DNA from: JACRAV01 sp964571235
Lineage (GTDB): Bacteria > Zixibacteria > MSB-5A5 > GN15 > FEB-12
DNA length: 64,000 nt
Assembly: GCA_964571235.1 (NCBI GenBank)
Contig: CAZNAI010000004.1
Span: forward strand, 124,001 to 188,000
Reading direction: 5' to 3'
Both the position numbers and the translations under genes were made by a program. Positions 8,913-17,763 of the stretch are shown here, in pieces. How positions within the stretch are numbered: position 1 is the stretch's first letter; every line of letters begins with the position of its first letter. Below the pieces are notes generated by a model, which did no database searches, had not been told where the DNA came from, and was given only the letters and a program-made list of their open reading frames with translations.

Positions 8913-11075
8913 TCAGATCTCAAACATGTCCGGCGAACTAGTCGTGTACATCTTGCGCAGGACCTCGGCGTTTCTTGGATTGTAGCGGACGGCGGTTTCC
9001 AAATACTGCGCGGCGGTGGTGAGTTGCGATTGGTCGCCGCTCAGCCCGGACATTGTCCGGTAATAAATTGCGGCGAGTAAGTTCACTACAAAGTCGGTCG
9101 GATAGTCGCGGGTAAGCGTTTCAACTATCGGGGCGCATTCACTCATTTTGCCGGCGTGGGCCAACCAGTGATAGAGGTAGATCATCGCATTACGATTATC
9201 GGGGTGCAATTTCAAGAAATTTCGGATCAGCGAATCGGGGGGGACATTGCCGCCGGTTGTCATCAGCCGGGCAGCGATTTCAAACTCGGTCGGCCGGTAT
9301 TTCTTGGCCTCCGGATTGCCGAACAGATCCCAGACCGGCACGAGGTAATTGATATTGTCGCGTATCCAAAAACGGGCCACCACCGGCACGGTTGCCAATT
9401 GGGGGTTGTCTTTTTTCAGAGTGCGCCAGAGATTTATCGGGACAGCAAGATGAGTGACCGGATACTGGCGCAAGAGTGGTTCATTCTCTGAAAACGGGAG
9501 CTTGATAAACAGGGGAAAGGCCCGGACCGAATTGCCGCAGGTGATGGCGGGTCCGATCTGGCCGCTGACCACCGCGCCGGGACCAAGCAGAGTCGCCATA
9601 TCGTGGTTGGCGTCGCGGATTCCGTAGGTTCGCATGCTGTACCAATTGTAGTAGAGGCGGGTATCAGTGACAATCGATCCAAGAACTATGACAAGCCCGA
9701 CTGCCCAAGCCAATTTCGTCGATACGGTAACGGCCTTTTTTGTGAAGTACAATGATTGCAATCCGGTCAATACCACAGCCACCGGCAAGACATACCAGAC
9801 CCATCGCTGGTATGCGCCGAGTGAGAGTGAGTCAATGCCAAAGGGTGTGACTGCGTGGTAGACAACGTACCAGTTGAGTACCAGAGCGAGGGCGATTTGC
9901 CACGATCGAATTCCGGAGGACCGACGGACCATTGTGTCTACACGGGCGATCCAATGGGTAACAACGATCACCAGTGGTATGACCAGAACAAACTGGTATC
10001 GCAGTGGCCGATAGTTGAAGATCGATAGCACCAATATCCAAATGACAATCCAGGCAAGTGCAAAGACAAGCGGCTTGCGAAAGCGGCAGTCCGGTTCCCT
10101 ATAGAAAATCGACCAGAACAAGGCAATGTAGCCACCCACTGACAAGATGGGTGTGTACTTGTGAAGGCCAGTGCGAGCGTAGGAGATGAGATTTTCAAAG
10201 GGGCCCCACGGGAGTTCAAGTCCGTGTGGCCAGCCGTGACCCTCGGTGCCGTGGGTCCAGAGAAACGACGCCAGCTCAAATGAACCGTGAAAGAGATAGG
10301 ACAGCGCGACAATCGATCCGGCGGTGGTAGCCACGCAGATGGCAACGAGTGACCACTTGTTCTCACTTCTTTCGGTTATCCACCAGGAGATCGGGGCGGC
10401 CAGCAGGAGCAGTCCGAATGCTTTGCAGAAAAAGGCGATTGCAGAAACAAGAAGGCCGAGAATTGCGGCGCTTGATTTAGTATCCGGAAAAGACATTAGT
10501 GTCAGGAACAGTGCTCCGGCGCCGAAGAGCAGTGCATTTTCAGAAAACGGGAATCGGCCGTAGAGAATCAACACGAAATTGCAGGCCAGCAAAACGGCGG
10601 CGGCAATCGCATATCTCGCCGAAAGGCGTCGCACTATCCCCCACAGGAACATGGCCAGCGCAAGACAATTGAGCAATACACCGGTCCCCGCCCCCGAGGC
10701 GACCGACACGCCGGCAAACTTGTACATTGCAAAGGCGACACCGGTAATTAGCGATGTTTTGAACGCTTGCCAGTGCTCGTAGCCAAAAAGACTCCACTGG
10801 CCGAATTGGACTTCGTTCTTTGCAAAGAGCGTGAGATACCCGCCGTCAGTGGTGAAATCCTGGCTACCGTCGGCAAAAAAAGCGGGGGCGTCGGCTTCGA
10901 TGTCGAATACTCTCAGGCCCACCCCGAGTGCGAAAACCACACTGACGATGGCTATCAGTCGCCAGTTGAGCGGTTGTGACAGATGTGAGTCGGCCCTATC
11001 GGTCGGTAGTTTGCTATCTGCGGAGCTTTTCATTTCGACGCCAATATAAGAACCACAAATAGTTGGGGCACTCAT
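8913..11075 (-). CDS. GT39-like membrane glycosyltransferase with C-terminal TPR-like region
   Basis: The product (720 residues from 11075, or 706 from the alternative ATG at 11033; neither has a convincing ribosome site) has about 11-13 transmembrane helices. An acidic first luminal loop (DIEADAPAFFADGSQDFTTD region, residues ~50-75, with DGGYLTLFAKN) resembles the catalytic loop of dolichyl-phosphate-mannose or ArnT-type C-fold transferases, which move a lipid-linked sugar onto protein or lipid at the periplasmic face. After the last helix, residues ~600-715 form helical repeats (YLYHWLAHAGKMSECAPIVE, YLETAVRYNPRNAEVL) like tetratricopeptide motifs, perhaps for acceptor binding. Transferase fold is well supported; donor and acceptor are unknown. 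Confidence 0.72.
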   Translation of the reverse strand: MSAPTICGSYIGVEMKSSADSKLPTDRADSHLSQPLNWRLIAIVSVVFALGVGLRVFDIEADAPAFFADGSQDFTTDGGYLTLFAKNEVQFGQWSLFGYEHWQAFKTSLITGVAFAMYKFAGVSVASGAGTGVLLNCLALAMFLWGIVRRLSARYAIAAAVLLACNFVLILYGRFPFSENALLFGAGALFLTLMSFPDTKSSAAILGLLVSAIAFFCKAFGLLLLAAPISWWITERSENKWSLVAICVATTAGSIVALSYLFHGSFELASFLWTHGTEGHGWPHGLELPWGPFENLISYARTGLHKYTPILSVGGYIALFWSIFYREPDCRFRKPLVFALAWIVIWILVLSIFNYRPLRYQFVLVIPLVIVVTHWIARVDTMVRRSSGIRSWQIALALVLNWYVVYHAVTPFGIDSLSLGAYQRWVWYVLPVAVVLTGLQSLYFTKKAVTVSTKLAWAVGLVIVLGSIVTDTRLYYNWYSMRTYGIRDANHDMATLLGPGAVVSGQIGPAITCGNSVRAFPLFIKLPFSENEPLLRQYPVTHLAVPINLWRTLKKDNPQLATVPVVARFWIRDNINYLVPVWDLFGNPEAKKYRPTEFEIAARLMTTGGNVPPDSLIRNFLKLHPDNRNAMIYLYHWLAHAGKMSECAPIVETLTRDYPTDFVVNLLAAIYYRTMSGLSGDQSQLTTAAQYLETAVRYNPRNAEVLRKMYTTSSPDMFEI

Positions 11076-11110
11076 TAACTCTGCACGTGGAGTAGGGGAG
11101 AAACTCGCTC

Positions 11111-11147
11111 AAATAAGAACGGCCGCCGGTTTGCACCGGCGGCCGTT
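11111..11147 (-). terminator. Rho-independent terminator of the Cys-repeat gene
   Basis: A 13-bp perfect stem (AACGGCCGCCGGT paired across a TTGC loop) is followed on the minus strand by a T-rich run. It lies 30 bases beyond the stop of the cupredoxin/Cys-repeat gene. Confidence 0.8.
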
Positions 11148-11176
11148 TGGTCAATTGACCGATGAGTCAGACGGAA

Positions 11177-13906
11177 TCACGGACACTGTGTGGTCGGCGT
11201 GAAACTAATGTACAGCCGATCGATAAGCGCGGTGATATCCGAGATATCGACATTGCCATCGCCATCGACGTCAGCCGCCTGATCGCAACAGATTTCCGTC
11301 AGCGAAATGTACAGACCGTCGATCAAAGCCGAGAGATCGGAGATGTCCGATCCGCCAGCGGGATCGCAGTCAATATTACCCGAGGAACCGATACAGCACG
11401 GCGAGTTGCTCAGAGTACCCGGGCAACCAACACCGTTACCGGCATAGACACCGCCGGCCATATCGCACTTGACCTGAGTGGTCACAATGCAAGTGCCGTC
11501 GGGCAGGCAACAGCAACCAGTCGGAGTACCCGTAGACGGGCAACTGGTCGGTGTGCACGGCGCACCGATAGCGAAGCTGACGCCACCAACCGCGGCGCAG
11601 TCGGCCGCAGTAGACTGGATACAACCACCACCGTTCGGCAGACAGCATGCTCCGATCTGGCCGATCGGTTCGCAGGTAGTCGCGAGACACGGAACGTTGT
11701 CACCCTTGTAGATGCCGCCATGAGCCTGGCAGTCAGCCGCAGAGATAACCACGCATCCGCCGGTCGGCAAACAGCAGGCGCCGCGGAGCGGCTTGCACGG
11801 ATTCGGTGTGCACGAAGATCCGTTACCCTGCCATGCACCGTGGCGATTCTTACAATCGGCCGCGGACGTGATAATGCATACGCCGTTCTCAAGGCAACAA
11901 GCACCCTTTGACGGAGGCTTGCAACGGATAAGGGCGCAACTTGAGCCCGGACCCTGCCAGATACCAGAAAGCTTACGACATTTCAGCTTGGTGGTCTGGA
12001 TGCAGGTGCCATCAGGCAGGCAACAGGCGCCTTCCTTGATTTGCGGGCATAGCCCCGGTGTGCACGGAGAACCTGCTCCGTACCAGGTACCATTGGCACG
12101 TTTGCATTCGTCTTTGGTCATTTGCACGCAAGTGCCATTCGGCAGACAGCAGGCGCCGTCGAGCGGAGGCTGACACTGGATGCCGGGCATTGAGCAATTG
12201 GTGCCAGGACCGTAGAAAATGCCATGCTGTTTGTAGCAATCCATCGGCGAAGCCTGAACACAGGTGCCGTTCGGCAGACAGCATGCTCCGGTCTGGTCGT
12301 GCGGACATGGCTGGGTCGGGTCGCAGGAGCTACCGTCGCCACCATAAATACCGTGCTGGCGTTCGCAATCGATCGCCGAGACAGTCACGCAGAGTCCGTT
12401 AGGCAGACAGCAGGCGCCGATTTTCTGGTCGCACGGTGTAGGCGGCAGACAGTTGGAGCCGTCGCCGAGGTACAGTCCACCGGCCGCGACGCACTTAGTC
12501 TGGGTGGTGATTATGCAACCAGCGCCGGGGATACAGCAACCACCTTCTTTAGGCGGAGGGCATCCAAGCGGGCCACACACGGAACCGTCTCCCATGTACA
12601 ATCCACTATGCTTGATACAATCTACACCCGTCATGATGACACAGGTGCCGTCGGGCAGACAGCAAGCGCCCTTTTCAGCGCCGGTGCAGAGAAGAGGCGT
12701 ACACGGGGTGTAGTCACCCTGATAGATTCCGCCGGCTTGTTGGCAGGCGGCGGCGGTCAAGATTTGGCAAGGCAGGCCCGGAACACAGCAAGCGCCGCGT
12801 GGCGGGTCACAATTGACGGTGGCGCATGGAACGCCGTCGCCAAAGTAGATTCCACCCATCCGCTTACATTCGTCGGCAAAGACTTCGATACAAGTCGGTC
12901 CTGCCGCTCCCTGAATACAGCAGGCGCCCTTCTTGGGGCCGTTGCATACGACACCAGCGCAGGGGACATTGTCACCCTGATAGACGCCGCCATGTGAGAC
13001 GCAGTCGGCCTGCGAAACCACAACGCAGTTTCCGTTCGGCAAACAGCAGGCGCCGCGAATCGTTCCGCCAGTGCAGAGGTTTGGTGTGCACGGCACGCCA
13101 TTGCCTTGATAGATACCGCCCAGCTTCGCGCACTCGGAAGCGGTTGCATTGACGCACTGTCCCGTAGTCGGGATACAACAGGCGCCGGTTAGGACCTGGC
13201 TACTGTCGCAGTTGCCCTGGCTACACGGGACGTTGTCGCCACGATATACACCACCGGCTTGTGCGCAGTCGGCGGCAGTCAAGTAAGCGCAACTTCCGTC
13301 AGGCAAACAGCAGGCGCCGCGAGCAGGGGTGCTACATTGGATTCCTGCGCAACTTGTTGCGCCCGGGAACCAGATACCGTGAAGATTGGAACACTCCGCG
13401 GGGAGATTAGTCACGAAACACTGGCCGGTCGCCGGAACGCAACAGGCACCGTCCTGTACGCAAATGTTCGGTGTGGTGCAACTGGTGCCGTCGCCCATGT
13501 AAAATCCATTCTGCTGGGCACAGGTGGCGGCGTCGGTCTGGACACAACCACTCAGGAGGCAACAGGCCCCGGTGGCCAATTGCACAACGCCGGCCATGCC
13601 GGGATGGATAGTGCAGACATACGACCAGGGTCCCGGGCCATCGCCCGCGACAAACTGAAGAGAATAGGGTGTGGTCGTGAATGGACCCGAATCCCAGGGC
13701 CTAGGAGCACCCGATCGGGTTGAGGTGTGAGCGAAACCATCCTGATTGACCCACTTGACTGTGTCACCATAGGATATGGTGACCGTCGGTGGGTTGAACA
13801 CGAAACCTTGAATGTTGACCGTGTGAACGGTCGCATTCACCTGTCCCGTACAGATCAGTGCCAGTAGCACCAGACCTGTACCACAGGCCTTCAGCTTTCT
13901 TAGCAT
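11177..13906 (-). CDS. Secreted cupredoxin protein with 17 six-cysteine repeats and dockerin
   Basis: GGAGGG precedes the ATG by 4 nt. The 909-residue protein has a signal peptide (residues 1-25), a plastocyanin/pseudoazurin-like domain (27-112) in which H60, C98, H101 and M104 (HTST and YVCTIHPGM) match the type 1 copper ligands, then 17 tandem units of 41-45 residues (113 to about 840), each built as GACCLPDGTC-x12-C-x16-C-x4-5-C with six cysteines, and a dockerin-type tail (about 842-909) with GSDISDLSALIDGLYIS and NVDISDITALIDRLYIS. In all about 100 cysteines are present. The protein is extracytoplasmic and probably stabilised by disulfides; copper binding is inferred from the ligands. 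It is divergent from the VKOR-DsbA fusion gene, which could oxidise it. The repeat family was not identified by name. Confidence 0.88.
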   Translation of the reverse strand: MLRKLKACGTGLVLLALICTGQVNATVHTVNIQGFVFNPPTVTISYGDTVKWVNQDGFAHTSTRSGAPRPWDSGPFTTTPYSLQFVAGDGPGPWSYVCTIHPGMAGVVQLATGACCLLSGCVQTDAATCAQQNGFYMGDGTSCTTPNICVQDGACCVPATGQCFVTNLPAECSNLHGIWFPGATSCAGIQCSTPARGACCLPDGSCAYLTAADCAQAGGVYRGDNVPCSQGNCDSSQVLTGACCIPTTGQCVNATASECAKLGGIYQGNGVPCTPNLCTGGTIRGACCLPNGNCVVVSQADCVSHGGVYQGDNVPCAGVVCNGPKKGACCIQGAAGPTCIEVFADECKRMGGIYFGDGVPCATVNCDPPRGACCVPGLPCQILTAAACQQAGGIYQGDYTPCTPLLCTGAEKGACCLPDGTCVIMTGVDCIKHSGLYMGDGSVCGPLGCPPPKEGGCCIPGAGCIITTQTKCVAAGGLYLGDGSNCLPPTPCDQKIGACCLPNGLCVTVSAIDCERQHGIYGGDGSSCDPTQPCPHDQTGACCLPNGTCVQASPMDCYKQHGIFYGPGTNCSMPGIQCQPPLDGACCLPNGTCVQMTKDECKRANGTWYGAGSPCTPGLCPQIKEGACCLPDGTCIQTTKLKCRKLSGIWQGPGSSCALIRCKPPSKGACCLENGVCIITSAADCKNRHGAWQGNGSSCTPNPCKPLRGACCLPTGGCVVISAADCQAHGGIYKGDNVPCLATTCEPIGQIGACCLPNGGGCIQSTAADCAAVGGVSFAIGAPCTPTSCPSTGTPTGCCCLPDGTCIVTTQVKCDMAGGVYAGNGVGCPGTLSNSPCCIGSSGNIDCDPAGGSDISDLSALIDGLYISLTEICCDQAADVDGDGNVDISDITALIDRLYISFTPTTQCP

Positions 13907-14375
13907 AGTCCCTCCGTGAAATTGGGGTTTTGTATAACGTGTGAGCTGTCAGCTTGAATTTTCACTTGTGAATTACCGGAAATGGTCAAAGAAAGTTGGT
14001 GCGCGTGGAGATTCTCCACGGCACAAAGTCGACGCAGATCTGCGACGAGCATAGCGGTTTGGTCCGTCCGTGTCTTTGGCGGCGCAAATACTTCCGGGCG
14101 CCGGTTTCAGTTAGCGTGACCCATTGCCGGTCACGGTGGGCTCAAAATGGTATTCTCCACGCGCCGGTTCACGCGACGCGGATGAGGGATGAGATTACCA
14201 ATGTGTAAGAACTATTTGTCGACTTGAAACTGGACTAAATGTAACTATTTAATCCATGTCCTGTCAAGATAATTCTCTATCACGAACCACACGAAACAAT
14301 AATAATTTGAATGCGGGAATTGGAAATTGTGCTTAAGTCGGGTATACTACAAAGAGAGCCCCGCATGGTTGTAGT
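13907..14375. other. 469-bp divergent intergenic region with inverted repeats
   Basis: No convincing gene is present. The segment holds an 11-bp inverted repeat, GCGCGTGGAGA at 14001-14011 and TCTCCACGCGC at 14154-14164, with a third partial copy (ATTCTCCACG) directly after the first arm, and a perfect GTGACC/GGTCAC hairpin at 14116-14134. A minus-strand -10-like TATACA lies at 13931-13936 for the Cys-repeat gene and a plus-strand promoter at 14320-14348 for the VKOR fusion. The structured middle part could be RNA or operator DNA shared by both genes. Confidence 0.5.
14320..14348 (+). promoter_or_regulatory. Sigma-70-type promoter for the VKOR-DsbA operon
   Basis: TTGGAA at 14320-14325 and TATACT at 14343-14348 are separated by 17 bp. 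The predicted start of transcription near 14355 lies about 20 nt before the start codon of the VKOR fusion. Confidence 0.5.
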
Positions 14376-14379
14376 ATGA
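14365..14379 (+). other. Possible 4-codon leader ORF overlapping the VKOR fusion start
   Basis: ATG-GTT-GTA-GTA-TGA begins at 14365 after AGAGAG and its TGA overlaps the ATG of the main gene as ATGA. Such an arrangement could couple initiation at the main gene to translation of the tiny leader. It may equally be chance. Confidence 0.25.
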
Positions 14380-16223
14380 CCCGCAAGTTGAACCGCACAT
14401 CACCAATCGCTACCCCTTCCGGCCGCCTGCGGGGGTTGGCAGTAGTCTCGCTCGTGGTCGCGTTGGCGGCCGCGGTAGTGATGTCGATCTATCATATCTG
14501 GTCAATCACACTCCCCGGGTGTGGGCAATTGGGTGGGTGTGAGTGGGCGTCGACCGGGCCGTATAGCAAGGTGTTAGGTGTGCCGGTAGCGTTTGCCGGC
14601 GCTGGGTATTTCTTTGCCAGCTTGTGCCTTTTGGTGCTATCTCGGCGTACCTATCCCGGTTCTCTTTGGGTCTGGTTGGTCAGAGCCGGGGCAGTTACTT
14701 CCCTTGGGTTCATCGGAATTATGGTAGCGAACGGCCGGGTGTGTATCTGGTGTGCGGCCGCACACCTTGGCAATCTGATCCACTGGGCGATATCAGAGAA
14801 GATGGCGAGATCGGCCGGCCGCAAAGTGGGCGTTGATGGGCGGAATGTTGCCATCTCGTCTCTTGCCGGGGTCTTACTGTTAGCCGCACTCTTCATTCTA
14901 AAATTGAATGTCGCCGGCAAAGTCGACTCGGCCAACCGCCAGCGTGGTACCGATTCTATAGAACAAATCGGGGCAGATACTCTGAATGCTCCAGTTCAGA
15001 CAGAGTCTCCCAGTGCGACCACTGCCCAGCCTGCATCACCGGACAGATTCGGCGGAAGGTATTGGCAGGGGAATCCCAATGCGCCTGTCCGGCTGGTGGT
15101 CTTCCAGGACTATCAGTGTACGCTGTGTTTTGAAGTTGAAGGAGTGATTGCAAAGTTACTGGCGAGCCGTTCCGATTTCGCTTTTTCTGTGAAGCAGTGG
15201 CCGTTCGATGCCGCCTGCAATCGATATATGCTCGGTTCGAGTATGCATCCCGGAGCGTGTGAGGCATCCAAAGTGGCTGAGGCGGCTGGGATCGCTGGCG
15301 GCACCAAGGGCTTTTGGGGAATGCATCATTGGCTGGTAGATCGGGGAGGACAGTTCTCGCAGAAAGAATTGCGTGAAGAGTTGGACAAGCTGGATATTGA
15401 TGTCGACGAGTTTGGAGTGGCCTTCAATGGTGAGGAAGTGGACAGTTTAGTTCAAAACGATATCGAGGAAGGGATGGCGTTTGGGATTACCTACACGCCG
15501 ATGATTTTTGTCAACGGGTACAGGGTCGAGGGGTGGCAGTCGGCGGGAGTTTTGCCGGCGGCAATCGATCGGGCGGCACAGGTGGCCCGGAGTCACCCGC
15601 GACTGAATGACCGCCCCGATCTGGCGCTTGATATCCAGTTCCGAACTTGGATGAATGCACCGGTGACCCCGCTGGAGCTTGGCAAAGATGAAATCAGCCG
15701 GGGACCGGCGACAGCCGCAACGACTGTTGTGGTTTACGGTGACCTGACCTGTGCGTTTCATCAATCGGCCCGCAAGACGCTCGACCAGACACTGGCTATA
15801 TTCAAGAACGTCCGTTTTGTCTATCGCGATTTTCCGCTTGATGCCGCCTGCAATCCGCTGGTTAAGCAAGTGATCAATCCACGGGCCTGTGAAGTAGCTC
15901 GCTGGACACACGCGGTCCGTCGAATCGCCGGTGACAGCGCTTACTGGAAAGCTCACGATTGGATTGTCTATGGCCGCGACCATATGGAGACAATTACAAT
16001 TGAGAGCTTAAGTGGATTGGTCGGCATACCTGCTGAAGCAATTTCGAAAATGGCGGCCTCGTCTGAAGTCGAGAATGATGTGAAGTCGAATCTCGATCAG
16101 GCAATCAAACTGGGAGTCAACCAGTCGCCGACAATCTATGTCAATGGCAAGCAGGTTGCCGGCTGGCGGACTCCGGGAGTGCTCTGGAAAGTGATTCAGT
16201 TGTCGAGCGGGGGATCAAAGTGA
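14376..16223 (+). CDS. Vitamin K epoxide reductase fused to two DsbA-like thioredoxin domains
   Basis: The 615-residue protein joins a VKOR membrane domain (about residues 20-145; loop cysteines C49 and C55 in CGQLGGCEWAS, active-site C123-IW-C126) to two periplasmic DsbA/thioredoxin-fold domains. The first (about 225-405) carries C248-TL-C251 and a cis-proline motif TYTPMIFVNG. The second (about 435-610) has the same DAAC and ACE landmarks and SPTIYVNG, but its active site reads C459-AF-H462, so the second cysteine is missing. VKOR homologues oxidise DsbA-like partners and pass electrons to quinone, so this is a self-contained disulfide-forming enzyme. The next gene overlaps its stop as GTGA. 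The one-cysteine second domain may have an isomerase or trapping role, which is inference. Confidence 0.88.
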   Translation: MTRKLNRTSPIATPSGRLRGLAVVSLVVALAAAVVMSIYHIWSITLPGCGQLGGCEWASTGPYSKVLGVPVAFAGAGYFFASLCLLVLSRRTYPGSLWVWLVRAGAVTSLGFIGIMVANGRVCIWCAAAHLGNLIHWAISEKMARSAGRKVGVDGRNVAISSLAGVLLLAALFILKLNVAGKVDSANRQRGTDSIEQIGADTLNAPVQTESPSATTAQPASPDRFGGRYWQGNPNAPVRLVVFQDYQCTLCFEVEGVIAKLLASRSDFAFSVKQWPFDAACNRYMLGSSMHPGACEASKVAEAAGIAGGTKGFWGMHHWLVDRGGQFSQKELREELDKLDIDVDEFGVAFNGEEVDSLVQNDIEEGMAFGITYTPMIFVNGYRVEGWQSAGVLPAAIDRAAQVARSHPRLNDRPDLALDIQFRTWMNAPVTPLELGKDEISRGPATAATTVVVYGDLTCAFHQSARKTLDQTLAIFKNVRFVYRDFPLDAACNPLVKQVINPRACEVARWTHAVRRIAGDSAYWKAHDWIVYGRDHMETITIESLSGLVGIPAEAISKMAASSEVENDVKSNLDQAIKLGVNQSPTIYVNGKQVAGWRTPGVLWKVIQLSSGGSK

Positions 16224-17731
16224 GATTGGGGCTGGTGGTCTATGCCGCTGTCATACTCACTTTCTTGAGTTCAACGGGTAATTCTGCTGTTCAATTCGTC
16301 TGGTCGGGAGCGGTGAACACAACGTCGGCGCGAGTCAACGGCAAAGTGAGCACCGACAGCGCACTGATACGACTGGCGTATACTGATCAATCCGATTTCT
16401 CATCGCTCTCGTTTTCGGCGATCGATACGGCGATAACAGCCAAGAACAACAGAGTCGTGTCATTGTTTGCGACCGGGCTTACCCCGAATATTCAATATTA
16501 CTATGCGCTTGAAGTAAACGGCGTGGTCGACCTGAGTGTGACCGGCCGGTTCCGGACTTTTCCTGCAGGTGTCGCCTCATTCACGTTCGCGCTGGGGTCG
16601 TGCGCCTGGACCGGTTCAAACGCGAGTACCTTTCAGACGATCAAACAGATTGATCCTTTGTTCTTTTTCCATCTGGGCGATTTTGACTACGACAACATTG
16701 CGGTCAATGATCGCAATGTGTTCAGGCAGACGTTTGAATCGGTGTTGGCTTCGCCGGCGCAGTCGCAACTGTATTGGAATGTGCCGATTGCTTACATGTG
16801 GGACGACCACGACTACGGGCCGAACAACTCCGACTCCACAGCGCCGGGTCGCGTGGCGGCACGGCTGACCTATCAGGAATATGTGCCACACTATCCGCTG
16901 GAGGCTGGATCGGGGGATGTTGCCATTTATCAACGCTTCGATGTCGGCCGGGTGAGATTTCTGGTCTGCGATTCACGCTCGGCGCGTTCGCCCTGGACCG
17001 CCACCGATAACTTGCAAAAGACAATGCTCGGGCAATCGCAAAAGGACTGGTTTAAGGATCAACTTCTTCGGGCCCGCGACAGCGTCGCGCTGATTGTCTG
17101 GGTAAATACGTTGCCATGGATTGGGAACACCGGCGACGACGGCTGGTACGTGTACACCAACGAACGGCGCGAGCTGGCCGAATTCATTCGGGACAATCAG
17201 ATTCACAATCTCTGCCAGATTTCCGGTGATGCCCACATGGTGGCGATAGACGATGGCTCCAACTCCGACTATGCGACCGGTGGCGGTGCGTGTTTCCCGG
17301 TTTTTCATGCCGCCCCGCTCGACCGGACGCCCTCGCCGAAAGGGGGGCCGTACAGTCACGGCGCATTCCCCGGCACAAACCAATTCGGGCTATTCACAGT
17401 AGTTGATTCGGGAACACAAGTTCCGCTGAAAGTTATCTGGAGCGGGCGGCTGGCCAACAATCAGGAGTTAGTGCATTACGAATTCACGCCCGGTTTTTGC
17501 CACGCCTGTTGTAGCTCAGTTACCGGTAATGTCGATTGCGACCCAACCGGACACGCTGACATTTCCGATCTGATTGCGCTTATTGATTATTTGTATATCA
17601 GCCGTGATCCGTTGTGCTGTAGTCATTCGGCCGATGTCGACGGAGACCGGCAAATCGACATCAGTGATCTTACTCGACTGATCGACCGTCTGTATATATC
17701 TTTCGCGGGATTGGAGCCTTGCTCGTTGTAG
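16220..17731 (+). CDS. PhoD-like metallophosphatase with C-terminal dockerin
   Basis: The GTG start overlaps the stop of the VKOR fusion (GTGA), so translation is coupled. The 503-residue product has a signal peptide (to about residue 23), an Fn3-like N-terminal domain (25-115) and a PhoD-type calcineurin-like metallophosphatase domain (about 118-400): FALGSCAWTG, FFFHLGDFDYD, YMWDDHDYGPNNSD and ISGDAHMVAIDD give the Asp, Asn and His metal-binding set of the family. A dockerin tail follows (about 430-503, ADISDLIALIDYLYIS and IDISDLTRLIDRLYIS). PhoD enzymes cleave phosphodiesters or alkyl phosphates with Fe/Ca. The protein is secreted and has paired cysteines near the dockerin, consistent with needing the upstream oxidase. 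The substrate is unknown. Confidence 0.88.
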   Translation: MRLGLVVYAAVILTFLSSTGNSAVQFVWSGAVNTTSARVNGKVSTDSALIRLAYTDQSDFSSLSFSAIDTAITAKNNRVVSLFATGLTPNIQYYYALEVNGVVDLSVTGRFRTFPAGVASFTFALGSCAWTGSNASTFQTIKQIDPLFFFHLGDFDYDNIAVNDRNVFRQTFESVLASPAQSQLYWNVPIAYMWDDHDYGPNNSDSTAPGRVAARLTYQEYVPHYPLEAGSGDVAIYQRFDVGRVRFLVCDSRSARSPWTATDNLQKTMLGQSQKDWFKDQLLRARDSVALIVWVNTLPWIGNTGDDGWYVYTNERRELAEFIRDNQIHNLCQISGDAHMVAIDDGSNSDYATGGGACFPVFHAAPLDRTPSPKGGPYSHGAFPGTNQFGLFTVVDSGTQVPLKVIWSGRLANNQELVHYEFTPGFCHACCSSVTGNVDCDPTGHADISDLIALIDYLYISRDPLCCSHSADVDGDRQIDISDLTRLIDRLYISFAGLEPCSL

Positions 17732-17763
17732 AGGCAGGGAGAGCCAATTAGCAAGGAAGCCGA

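Noticed and set aside
11162..13723. Plus-strand open frames of 150-257 codons opposite the 17-repeat gene
   Set aside because: They arise from the regular GC-rich repeat codons of the minus-strand gene, have no ribosome sites and no signal or domain pattern.
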